Positions 29,930 to 38,600 of a stretch of DNA of 64,000 nucleotides are shown in pieces. Under the pieces are notes generated by a model. It was not told where the DNA came from, searched no databases, and saw only the letters and a program-made list of their open reading frames with translations. Position numbers and translations under genes: made by a program. The stretch is from Streptomyces sp. NBC_01224 (GTDB taxonomy: Bacteria; Actinomycetota; Actinomycetes; Streptomycetales; Streptomycetaceae). How positions within the stretch are numbered: the stretch's first letter is position 1; each line of letters opens with the position of its first letter. The stretch covers positions 8,241,001 through 8,305,000 of the forward strand of contig NZ_CP108529.1 of NCBI RefSeq assembly GCF_036002945.1, written 5' to 3'.

Positions 29930-30404
29930 CGAGGGTTCGCGGAAGGGTACTGTCACGCGGCACCGCGATTGCTCGGGACTCGACGGAAGCTCAACAGCAC
30001 TTTCGCTCTCTCCGTGTGACCCGGTCCCTTGTGCAACATTCGTGGCGTGTGGCGAGCTGGCGAAATCACCTGCGCTGACCTGCAGTGATCTGCTGAGCGT
30101 TCTCAGATCGCGGGGCCGCGCCGCCTCCTGCGGAAGCTGCGCTGCAGCACCAACCGCATCACCGCGATCGTCCACGCCGTCCTCGTCCTTCATCATGCGC
30201 CAGCGTGAGGTTGGAAAAGGCTCACCGGTGGACTCGCCGTCGGATCACCGGATTACGGGCCAAGAGGGGGATGGCCGCACCCCACGCCAGACCACCCTGC
30301 GCGCGAGCATGGGAAATGATCTCCACAGCATTGGGAACGATCACCCTGACGACCGGGCGTGTCCGCAGGTCGACGAATTGCGTCGGTTGACCACGGGTTC
30401 GGGG
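29930..30404. other. Intergenic region, no gene recognised
   Basis: Frames on both strands lack start-plus-ribosome-site combinations and protein-like composition. It lies between the wall-hydrolase promoter and the DnaB-like remnant. Confidence 0.35.
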
Positions 30405-31320
30405 TCAGCGGGAGATGCGCGCGGTGGGTGCAGCCGTGGTCCGCGGCGGACCGGCCCGGGGAGCGGCCGTAGCCCTGGTGCGCGCGGCCTTGCTCGTCGG
30501 TGCGGGTGAGGTGGCTTGCTGCCAGCGGGTACGTATGGCGGACAGGTCGGCGAGCGCGCGGCGGCTGCCGACGACGAGCTGGTACGCAGTGGTGGCCGGG
30601 TCCTCGGTGAATGCTTCGATGCGCAGGCCGATGTGATGGGCGGTCCAGAGAACCGAGCGCTGGAGGATGCGCTCGCCCCAGTACTCCGGGGAGCCGGCCG
30701 TTCCGTCGAGGAGGTCAAGCAGCTCTCTCGGCCTGGCGCCGGTGTCAAGAAGGCCGCGGCGCTGTGCCTCCCACAGGACCGTCACGGGATCGACGGGGAC
30801 GCTGCGCCGGGTCAGGGTGGTCAGGCACTGCCACAGCCCGGCGTGCAGAGGGTGTGTGAAGTCGGCGGGGGTCAGCCATCGCATGTGCTCGACGCTGCTT
30901 GGGTACGCGGTCGCTGTCGCGAGCAGCAGTCGCTCCTCGTCGACCGCCTCCTCGTCGTGGGTTGTGGCCGGCGTGGTTGGGGGGTGCGGGGCAGGGAGCC
31001 GGAGTGCGGCGGGAATCGGGCGGCGATGTCGTCCACCACGGCGGTGAGGGCATCGGCTTCGGCGAGGGTGGTGACCACGCGCTGAGGAGCCGAGGTGTCG
31101 CGAGAGGCTTGCGTGAGTCGCTGGGCGGCGGCGCACAGACGGCGCCGGGAATGCTCTGCCTCGACTATCCGTTGCGTACGCGGACGCGTGCCGGGGCCAC
31201 GGGCAGACCTGAATCAGGCTGTGCAGGTAGGAGGCGGACAGTCCGCATGCCTGCTCGCGGGCGGCGGTGAGCACCTCGTCGAGCCACTTGGCGTTCGTCG
31301 CGTGCTGGACCGTGTACGCA
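30405..31320 (-). pseudogene. DnaB-like helicase N-domain protein, frameshifted
   Basis: Joining three frames gives NAKWLDEVLTAAREQACG, IVEAEHSRRRLCAAAQRL, VVTTLAEADALTAVVDDIAARF and ERLLLATATAYPSSVEHMRWLTPADFTHPLHAGLWQCL with PVDPVTVLWEAQRRGLL. The last part is the DnaB N-terminal helical domain seen in Streptomyces proteins of mobile elements. At least two frameshifts (near 31165 and 30990) and a missing N-terminus make it non-functional. Confidence 0.6.
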
Positions 31321-31496
31321 GCCGTTGTTCACCATTCCGGAACGACTGCGAACAACTTCCTTGCTCGGGCTCTTCGCGAAGCGCTCTGATTCGGACCGCT
31401 GGGTCCGGTCAACGTCTAGTCGTGCTGTTCGTGACCGATGGGGGGCGGTGTCGTTGCTTGATTGATCTGTTCTCTGACTAATCCGGAGCGTGTTTC

Positions 31497-31742
31497 ATGT
31501 CTCTTACCGCAGCTACCCGACTTGCCGCAGTGTCCTGCGCTGCGGTCGCCGCCGTGTCGGTGTGCCTGGGCGCAGCCTCGGCGGCCGTGGCCGAGCCCGC
31601 GCAGGTGCGGGCGGTGGAGCAGAGCACCGGCCCGGCCGACGACGACCCCAAGGTCTCCGCTCAATTCGTCCCGCTGGGCAGTCTGCTGTTCTCCGACCGG
31701 GCCGTAAAGACCAACGTGAGCCCGGTGCGATGGGATCGCTGA
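31497..31742 (+). CDS. secreted protein ending in the start of an S74-type domain
   Basis: An 81-residue product with a signal peptide (RLAAVSCAAVAAVSVCLGAASAAVA) that ends in SDRAVKTNVSPVRWD, the typical opening of a tail-fibre/Peptidase_S74 intramolecular chaperone domain. GGAGCG precedes the ATG. The continuation of that domain lies in the next, overlapping ORF, so this may be half of a broken gene. Confidence 0.5.
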   Translation: MSLTAATRLAAVSCAAVAAVSVCLGAASAAVAEPAQVRAVEQSTGPADDDPKVSAQFVPLGSLLFSDRAVKTNVSPVRWDR

Positions 31743-32173
31743 CCGAACGCTTTCGCCGCGCCCGGACCGCCGGCATTCGGGCCTACCGGGCGCGCCTGCA
31801 CCCCGACACACCCAATCCCGCCGGAATGACGTCCACAGCCTCCGGGGAAACTGTCACCGAGGCGGGTGACGGCGTGAACGGGTTCGACGTCCTTGCCCGA
31901 GTGGTCCGTCTGCCGGTGAGCACGTGGCGGTACCGGTGGGAGGGCGGCGAAGTGCGCCACCTGGGGCCGATGGCACAGGACTGGCGGGCCCATCTCGGTC
32001 TGGGAGCCGACGACAAGACGATCTGCTGCACCGATGCCAACGGCGTCGCGATCGTGGCGATTCAGGCACTTCACCGGCAACTTACCGACCTTCAGGCTGA
32101 GGTCAGGGAACTCCGGGCGCAGAGGGTCGAACCGGCAGCACACGCACCTGGTGCGCAGACCCCGGGGGTCTGA
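31730..32173 (+). CDS. S74-type intramolecular chaperone domain protein
   Basis: A 147-residue product that overlaps the upstream ORF by 13 bases. FDVLARVVRLPVSTWRYRWE, VRHLGPMAQDWRAHLGLG and ANGVAIVAIQALHRQLTDLQAEVRELR are the body and C-terminal coiled coil of tail-fibre chaperone domains, which trimerise and cleave themselves. The domain opening is in the other frame and an about 45-residue Ala/Arg/Thr-rich segment intervenes. Either a frameshifted single gene or an unusual two-part arrangement. Confidence 0.5.
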   Translation: MGSLTERFRRARTAGIRAYRARLHPDTPNPAGMTSTASGETVTEAGDGVNGFDVLARVVRLPVSTWRYRWEGGEVRHLGPMAQDWRAHLGLGADDKTICCTDANGVAIVAIQALHRQLTDLQAEVRELRAQRVEPAAHAPGAQTPGV

Positions 32174-32364
32174 CCATCTCAACCGCTGTGCCCGGCTGTG
32201 GCTGGGTGCAGCGGTTGCGGATGGGATGACGCGGGTACGCCCTGCGGCCGCGCCCACGCTGCGTCTTCCGATCGCGAGACGCAGGCCGCTACCGGGATCA
32301 TTCGCAGTGCTCCGTTCCTCGGGGCGGAGGTGAAGCGAATTTCAAGGCTGTTCTGATCCGCAGG

Positions 32365-32520
32365 TCAGAGCGGACGGTTCTGCTGCTCGATGTACTGGCG
32401 GACGATCGAAAGCGGGGCTTCTCCTGCTGATCCTGCGAAGTACGAGCCGGACCAGAGCCGTTGAGAGCACCAGTAGTGGCGGACCAGCTCGGGGTACTCC
32501 TGCCGCAGGCGGCGGGAGGA
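32365..32520 (-). mobile_element. IS200/IS605 TnpA remnant
   Basis: The minus strand reads QEYPELVRHYWCSQRLWSGS, YFAGSAGEAPLSIVRQYIEQ and QNRPL then stop, the C-terminal end of a Y1 (HUH) transposase. The catalytic HUH and Tyr part is absent. Confidence 0.6.
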
Positions 32521-32528
32521 TACGCACC

Positions 32529-32804
32529 GTGGTGCCGCTGGCCTTCGCCGCGGCCGGGTGCAGCGGGCCGAACCCGAGCCAGGCCATCGCGGGCGTGGCC
32601 ACCATCACGTACACCTCGGGGCGCGCGCCGTCGGCGATCGGCTCGCTCGCCGAGGCCACGTCACTCGTCGTGTCGTACGGCCTGGTGACGGTGGTGGCGT
32701 TCGGTCTGATCCTGGGGGCCGGAGTGCTGAGGGCGGGCGACCGCAACGTGGCCGGACCGGACACCGTGCCGGCCAAGAGCGCGGCGGAACGCGGCGGGAG
32801 CTGA
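32529..32804 (+). pseudogene. Membrane-protein C-terminal fragment
   Basis: A 91-codon frame with a hydrophobic helix (SLVVSYGLVTVVAFGLILGAGVL) and a polar tail. The upstream sequence is IS200/IS605 debris, so the GTG at 32529 is probably not a genuine start. It could be the last helix of a transporter; family not identified. Confidence 0.35.
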
Positions 32805-32987
32805 ACACGGCCGGGCGAGCCCGTGGCACCACAGCGGCACGGGTGCGGCAGGTGCCCTGATCCCCGGAGGTGAAGGCCTCCTGGAGATCTGGGCGCCTGC
32901 CGCGTTCGTACGTTGCGTGGGGCGCGGGCGGACCGGTCCGCCGGCCGGTTACGCAGCCGGTTTCTCAGTGGTGTCCGAGCCGGTTTC

Positions 32988-34709
32988 TCAGCCGGTGCAG
33001 GTCACCTTCAGCGCGGATATCGCGTGGTGCTCGTAGTTGTTGTCCTCGCCCCGGTCGTGCAGTTGCACGGAGAGCTTCTTGGCGTCGACGGAGAAGGTGC
33101 CCGGCACGTTGTACCAGGTGCCGCGACGCTCCTGCTGGCGGACGTAGTAGGAGCCGACCAGGTTGCTGGTCCTGGGCAGGAACCGGTCGTACACGGTGTA
33201 GTAGCTCGGGTTGCCACCGACCCGCACGATGTCGGAACTCCCGGGCACGTGGACGGAGATGCTGCACTGCCTGGCGGTGGCGGGCAGGTCGAACAGCCAG
33301 GTCGCCGATCCGCCCGAGTCCTTGGAGGAACTGCCGGACATGGGCATGGAAAGGTACTTCCCCGCGCAGCCGTAGCCGCCGAAGCCGCCGCTGTGGGTGG
33401 CCCAGCCCTCCTTGCCGTCGCTGTAGTAACCCGACTTCTGGAAGCGCTGGGTGGGGCACTCCGGTCCGGACACGCCGCTGTACACCACGGTGGGTGCCGA
33501 CTTGGGCGCCGAACCGCCTGAGGGGGCCTTGGTGGGAGTGTCCGAGCCCGTGCCGGCAGGGGCCTTGTCGCCGGAACCGCTCTTCTCCGTCTTGTCGGCC
33601 GTGCCCGTGGTGCTGCCCTTGCTGCCCTTGGCGCCCTTGGTCTCCGCCTCGGCAGACCCGTTGGCGGGCTTCCGCCCGTCCCCCGTGTCCGCGCGTACGT
33701 CACCGACGGGGCCCTTGTCACCCCGGGCCGGGGTAACACCCGACTTGTCGCCACCGGCGGCCCGTTGGCTCTCGGGGCTGTCCGGGTCGGTGCCCGGTAC
33801 GTAACCACCGGCCCGGCCGTCCTCCTTCCATGCCGCCGCCGCTTCGGGGCTCTCGGGCTTGGCTTCGTCCTTCTGGGCGCCCGCCACGACGAACGGGGTC
33901 GCGAGGAGCAGCGCACCGGCGAAGGCGGCCGCGACCACCATCGGGCGCGACACCCGGCCGGGGCGCTCCGGGGCACCGCCCTCCGCCGCCGCGGCACCGC
34001 CGGGAGGGCTGGACGAAGCCGCGGCGCAGACGGCGGCCGTGGCGGTGGCCCGACCGGCCGCGACGGCCGCCGCCGTGGAACCGGCCGTCGAGGCAGCGAC
34101 AGCCGGCTCCGTCGCGGTCGAAGCGGTCTCCGTGGAAGCTGTCTCCTTGGATGCGGAGGGCCCACCCGCGGGCGTCGATTCCGCGGCGGCCGTGGCGGAG
34201 GACGACGTGCTCGCCTCGGCCGTCTTCCCGGCGGTGCTCTCCGCGACACCCGACGAGGCCGCGGAGGAAGTGCCCGCAGCAGTGGTGGTGGCGGTGGTGG
34301 CCACCACCGTGGCCTCTCCGGCCGTCGGTGCCGCCTCTTCCTGGGCAACCGCCGAGTCCTCACCGCCCGGTTGTCCCTCGGGCTCGGACGTGGTCCTGCC
34401 GATGGAGACCCCGGCCGCGTGCACCACCGCCGGGGCCTGGGCCACAGGTTCCCCGGCCTCCTCCGGGCCGGACTTCGACGAGGTCGGTGTCCGCGCGCCG
34501 CTGCCGTCCTTGCCGCCGGTGACCGAAGTGTCCCCGCCCTCCGTCACCGTGCGGGACGAAGGCGCGGACGGGGCGCCTATGCTCCCCGGAACCGCGCCCT
34601 GCGAACTGTCCGGAACCGTTCCGCCCGAGGCCTCACCCCGGCCGTTGCCGGACTCACTCTCCTCGCTGGACCGCTCTCGCTTCACAGGTCGCCCCTCTTT
34701 CCCTGCCAT
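32988..34709 (-). CDS. single-pass membrane protein with secreted C-terminal domain
   Basis: A 573-residue protein. Residues 1-245 are a low-complexity Ala/Ser/Thr/Glu-rich cytoplasmic segment, followed by one helix (VVAAAFAGALLLATPFVVAG, about 255-275) and a Gly/Lys/Asp-rich linker. The C-terminal about 150 residues form a beta-sandwich-like domain (YYSDGKEGWATHSGGFGGYGC... SMPMSGSSS... VGGNPSYYTVYDRF... VQLHDRG) resembling carbohydrate-binding or golvesin-like folds. GAAGAG precedes the ATG. It is the next gene after the giant toxin gene on the same strand, so a role as accessory or immunity factor is possible but unproven. Confidence 0.75.
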   Translation of the reverse strand: MAGKEGRPVKRERSSEESESGNGRGEASGGTVPDSSQGAVPGSIGAPSAPSSRTVTEGGDTSVTGGKDGSGARTPTSSKSGPEEAGEPVAQAPAVVHAAGVSIGRTTSEPEGQPGGEDSAVAQEEAAPTAGEATVVATTATTTAAGTSSAASSGVAESTAGKTAEASTSSSATAAAESTPAGGPSASKETASTETASTATEPAVAASTAGSTAAAVAAGRATATAAVCAAASSSPPGGAAAAEGGAPERPGRVSRPMVVAAAFAGALLLATPFVVAGAQKDEAKPESPEAAAAWKEDGRAGGYVPGTDPDSPESQRAAGGDKSGVTPARGDKGPVGDVRADTGDGRKPANGSAEAETKGAKGSKGSTTGTADKTEKSGSGDKAPAGTGSDTPTKAPSGGSAPKSAPTVVYSGVSGPECPTQRFQKSGYYSDGKEGWATHSGGFGGYGCAGKYLSMPMSGSSSKDSGGSATWLFDLPATARQCSISVHVPGSSDIVRVGGNPSYYTVYDRFLPRTSNLVGSYYVRQQERRGTWYNVPGTFSVDAKKLSVQLHDRGEDNNYEHHAISALKVTCTG

Positions 34710-34778
34710 TGATTCTCTTCATCCTCTTCGATTGCTGCTGGGAGGGCTCGGTTCCCGCCCCTGGAATGTGACGTCACG

Positions 34779-35660
34779 TCACGTCTGCTCGTAACTCTGG
34801 TTCTCGCTCTCGGCCGTCAGCCAGTCCATGGCGTCGTGGAAGTGCCTTCCCTGGCGCTGGAACCGGGAGAACTCGCCGCGTACGAGGTTCATCACCCCGA
34901 ACTCCTCACGTAGGTGGACATTGAGCACCTGGAGCAGGGGGAACGGCCCCGAGGACGCCGGGCCCGACAACTTCATGGCCTCCGGGGTATCGAGCATTTC
35001 GATGTTGTCGGTGACCTTCGAGTGGCTCCCCCGCCACGATCCACGCACCGCGGTGCTGTGCGACGGGGTCCGCGAGCAGACCCAGCACGCCCGTGACGCC
35101 GTCGGAGCCGTTCGACGGTCCGGCGTGGCCGACCTCGGTATCGGGCGCGTACCAGAGACGTCCGGGTATGGCACGTGCCGCGTCCGTCACCACGCTCCCG
35201 TCGCCACTGCGGATCTTCGCCGTCTCGCACGCGACCAGTACGACCGGAGCCGGGGGCTGCGCCGGGTCCCTGAGCGTCTCCATGAAACGTGCGAACCGGG
35301 CGCCGTCGACGACCAGCGGCCTTTTCGCCCACCACATGGAGTTCGATGCCGTTCTCGGTGCCGTGCGCGTCGAAGAACAGCGGCCTGACCGGCTCCTTCG
35401 CATCCCGCGCCGGTGCGGCCTGCCAGGAGAGCTCGCCGGCCGGGGAGTCCGTGTCGCTGTCGGTGTCGAGTACGACACCCCCTTCCTCCGTGGCCCGGTA
35501 ATGCGCGAACAGGACCTCGTCCGAGCGGTACGCGGCGTAGAAGGCCTCCCGGGGCGCCCAGTCCTGCGGGGTGTGTGACGCGTAGCCCAGCGTCCGGCCG
35601 TCGGTGTCACGAATCACCTGGAGGCTTCGTAGACCTGGCCGAAGGAGACCTGACGTCCGT
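34779..35660 (-). pseudogene. Decayed 3-prime end of the toxin gene: caspase-like module and GT tail
   Basis: Three frames joined read STDGRQVSFGQVYEASR, LQVIRDTDGRTLGYASH, LFFDAHGTENGIELHV, VVDGARFARFMETL, PVVLVACETAKIRSGDG and finally GPFPLLQVLNVHLREEFGV with WLTAESENQSYEQT before a stop at 34779. The first part is a near copy of the caspase-like module at about 37200-37700, with its His and Cys retained. The last part aligns with the end of the glycosyltransferase modules (WLTDESENQ). An extra C at about 35315 is one of at least three frameshifts. It begins within the end of the giant gene, which probably once continued to 34779. Confidence 0.7.
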
Positions 35661-38600
35661 CCGTGGAGTTGGGGTGGGGCCCCCGAGCCCGTGGTACATC
35701 CGCATGACCTCGGGCGAGAACGGCTTCCCGTACACCAGCCCGGTGAAGACCTCCGCTACGAACTCGCGGGGGTTGCCGGCGGCGTAGACGCTCACCCCAA
35801 GGGCGAGAGCCTGATGCGGTACGGCGTCGCCGTCCTGCCCGCTGCGGCCGGCGAACTGTGTGAAGGCCAGATCGTGGTACTGGGCACGGGCGTTGGCGTA
35901 GTGCAGGAAGTGGCCCAGCTCATGCACCATCGTGCCGACGCCGGAAGGGTCGAGCTCGGTCGAGAGGTAGCGGTACCGCTTGTCGGCGAGCTTGTTGGTC
36001 AACGGATTGCCGACGACGTCGGGCGAGGCGATCACCGCGTTGGGTGCGAGGTACTCGGCGCGCTGTAGCCGGCCCCCGCTCCGCTCGGCGATCAGGTCGT
36101 TGTGGACCTCCAGAAACCGGCCGTACTTGGGCAGGTGCAGCTCGACGTCGGGAACGTGGAAGCCGGCCTCCTGCACTGTGATGACGGCCTTGCGGAAGTT
36201 GTCGATCCGAGCGTCGCGGAGGCTGTCCGTGGGGTCCCCGTGGACGGTGACCTGCGTGCCGTGGACGTCCTCGACCACCGGCGTCAGGTTCCCGAGGTGG
36301 GAGCCGGTGTCGAGTGCCTCGGCCTGGTTGGCACGGTCGAGATAGGAGTTGAGTTCCGGGTAGAGCGTGGAGCGGGTCAGGTCGTTGCGGGCGCTGTCCA
36401 TCAACTCTCGTACACGATCGGCGGACACACCCGCGTCGACGGTCACCCCACCAGCCGCCGCCTGATCCCGCTTGGCCGCCAACTGCTGGCGCGAGAGCTC
36501 ATCGGCAGCATCGAGCGCATCGTCCGACAAAGCGCCGTGGTGGGTGCGGTCGCCAGTGAAGATGTTGTGCGTGGTGTTGTTCGCCGGATCGACCCGATCC
36601 GGCAACCGTCGGCCCGCGAAGTCGCTCACATCAGGATGGATACGGGCGTACCGGTCGAGAAGCTGTGCCTGGTGCGCCCGCTCGGCGATGCGCTGGTGCA
36701 GATCGTCCCGCTCGGACCGGACGTGTGCGGTGAGGCGGTCGACCGCCCCGGAACGGTCGCTGGGGCCGTTCTTGCCTGACTTCCACGCTTCCACGGCATC
36801 GAGGATGGCGTCCAACTGGCGCTGGTTGGCGTCATGGGCACCAGGCAGCTTCCGGCCGCCGTTCGCCCACTCGTGGACAGTCGTATCGATGCGTCGCAGA
36901 GCGTTGGAGCGCCGCGCCCGCGGCAGCGTCGACAGAGCCCGCCAACTGTCGATGATCTCGCTGTCCCCGACCCCGCGGCTATCGGTCGGGAGCGCGCCCG
37001 ACGTTGAGCCGCCCCCCGTGGGCGGGCGACCGGAGGGCGATGGCCGGCCGTCGCCGCCGACCGCCGCCAGGTCGTCGGGCATCACCTGCTCCGCACTTTT
37101 CTGCGAGGCGAAGTTGAGGGTTTCGAAGATCACGTCCGAGAGCGTGGCGGTGTGCGGCACCGGTTCCCCCCGCGGGTCGGGGACGAAGGCCGGGCCGGTT
37201 TCGAGTGACTCTCCCGCCACGATCCACGCACCGCGGTGCTGTGCGACGGGGTCCGCGAGCAGACCCAGCACGCCCGTGACGCCGTCGGAGCCGTTCGACG
37301 GTCTGGCATGGCCGACCTCGGTATCGGGCGCGTACCAGAGACGTCCGGGTATGGCACGTGCCGCGTCCGTCACCACGCTCCCGCCGTCGCCACTGCGGAT
37401 CTTCGCCGTCTCGCACGCGACCAGTACGACCGGAGCCGGGGGCTGCGCCGGGTCCCTGAGCGTCTCCATGAAACGTGCGAACCGGGCGCCGTCGACGACC
37501 AGCGGCTTTTCGCCCACCACATGGAGTTCGATGCCGTTCTCGGTGCCGTGCGCGTCGAAGAACAGCGGCCTGACCGCCTCCTTCGCATCCCGCGCCGGTG
37601 CGGCCTGCCACGGGACCTCGCCGGCCGGGGAGTCCGTGTCGCTGTCTGTGTCGAGTACGACACCCCCTTCCTCCGTGGCCCGGTAATGCGCGAACAGGAC
37701 CTCGTCGGCGCGGTACTTCGTGTAGAAGTCGTTGCGTGGAGCCCAGTCCCGGTCGCTGTGCGAGGCGTATCCGATGACTTCGCCGGTGGCGTCCCGGATC
37801 GTCCGAAGGCTCTGGCGTGCCTGCTCGAAGGAGACCTTCCGGCCGTCGTTGCCGACGAGTTCGTCCTTCGGTGTCCCGCTGCCTTGTTCAAGCCGTTGCG
37901 GTGCGGGGGCGAGGCCGCTCAGCAGTGTTCCGTTGTTCGGTAGCAGTGCTGTGCTCGAATTGGACCTGCCGCTGCCCCACCGTATTGAGCCCTTGACTGT
38001 CCTGACGGTGTCGCCGAGGCGATTGGCCAGTGTTCTCCGCCGGGCGGGCGCGGACGTGCTCTGGGGGGCTTCTTGGTTCTCGCTCTCGTCGGTCAGCCAG
38101 TCCAGACGCGTCCAGTCCGCCCACTCGGCTGCTCGGACACGGAACTCGGCGGGCGGCCCGAACCTGATGTTCGGGGCCTGCGTGGTGTCGAGGGACTTGA
38201 TGTGCTCGTTGAACTGCCGCAGGAGGAATATCGGACCGGTACTGGCGCCCACGTTCTTCGACTTTATGGCCAGCTCGAGGACACCCTTGGCGTAGGCGTC
38301 CTTGTTGTTGATGTCCGGCAGATTGTCCAGAACCTGCTTCATGAAGCGGCTCCGGGGGTGTGTGACGATGAACTGGTTCCCGAAGCGTCCCTCCCGGTAA
38401 GCGACTTCGGCGGCCTGGTGGATCCGGTCCGCAGTCACGGGTGCGTTCTCTTCGAGTCCGAGCAGTCTCCGTACGCTGTTGGGGTCGCGAAGCATGGGAC
38501 CGAACATCGGCAGGGTGTCGTCGCTCTTGGACATTGTCACGCCCTCGGGACGCAGCACCACCTCTCCCGGCCCCAGGTCCACATCGAGATACACCCCGCC

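Noticed and set aside
32988..34709. Label as translation initiation factor IF-2
   Set aside because: Only the Ala-rich low-complexity N-terminus invites that; there is no GTPase domain.
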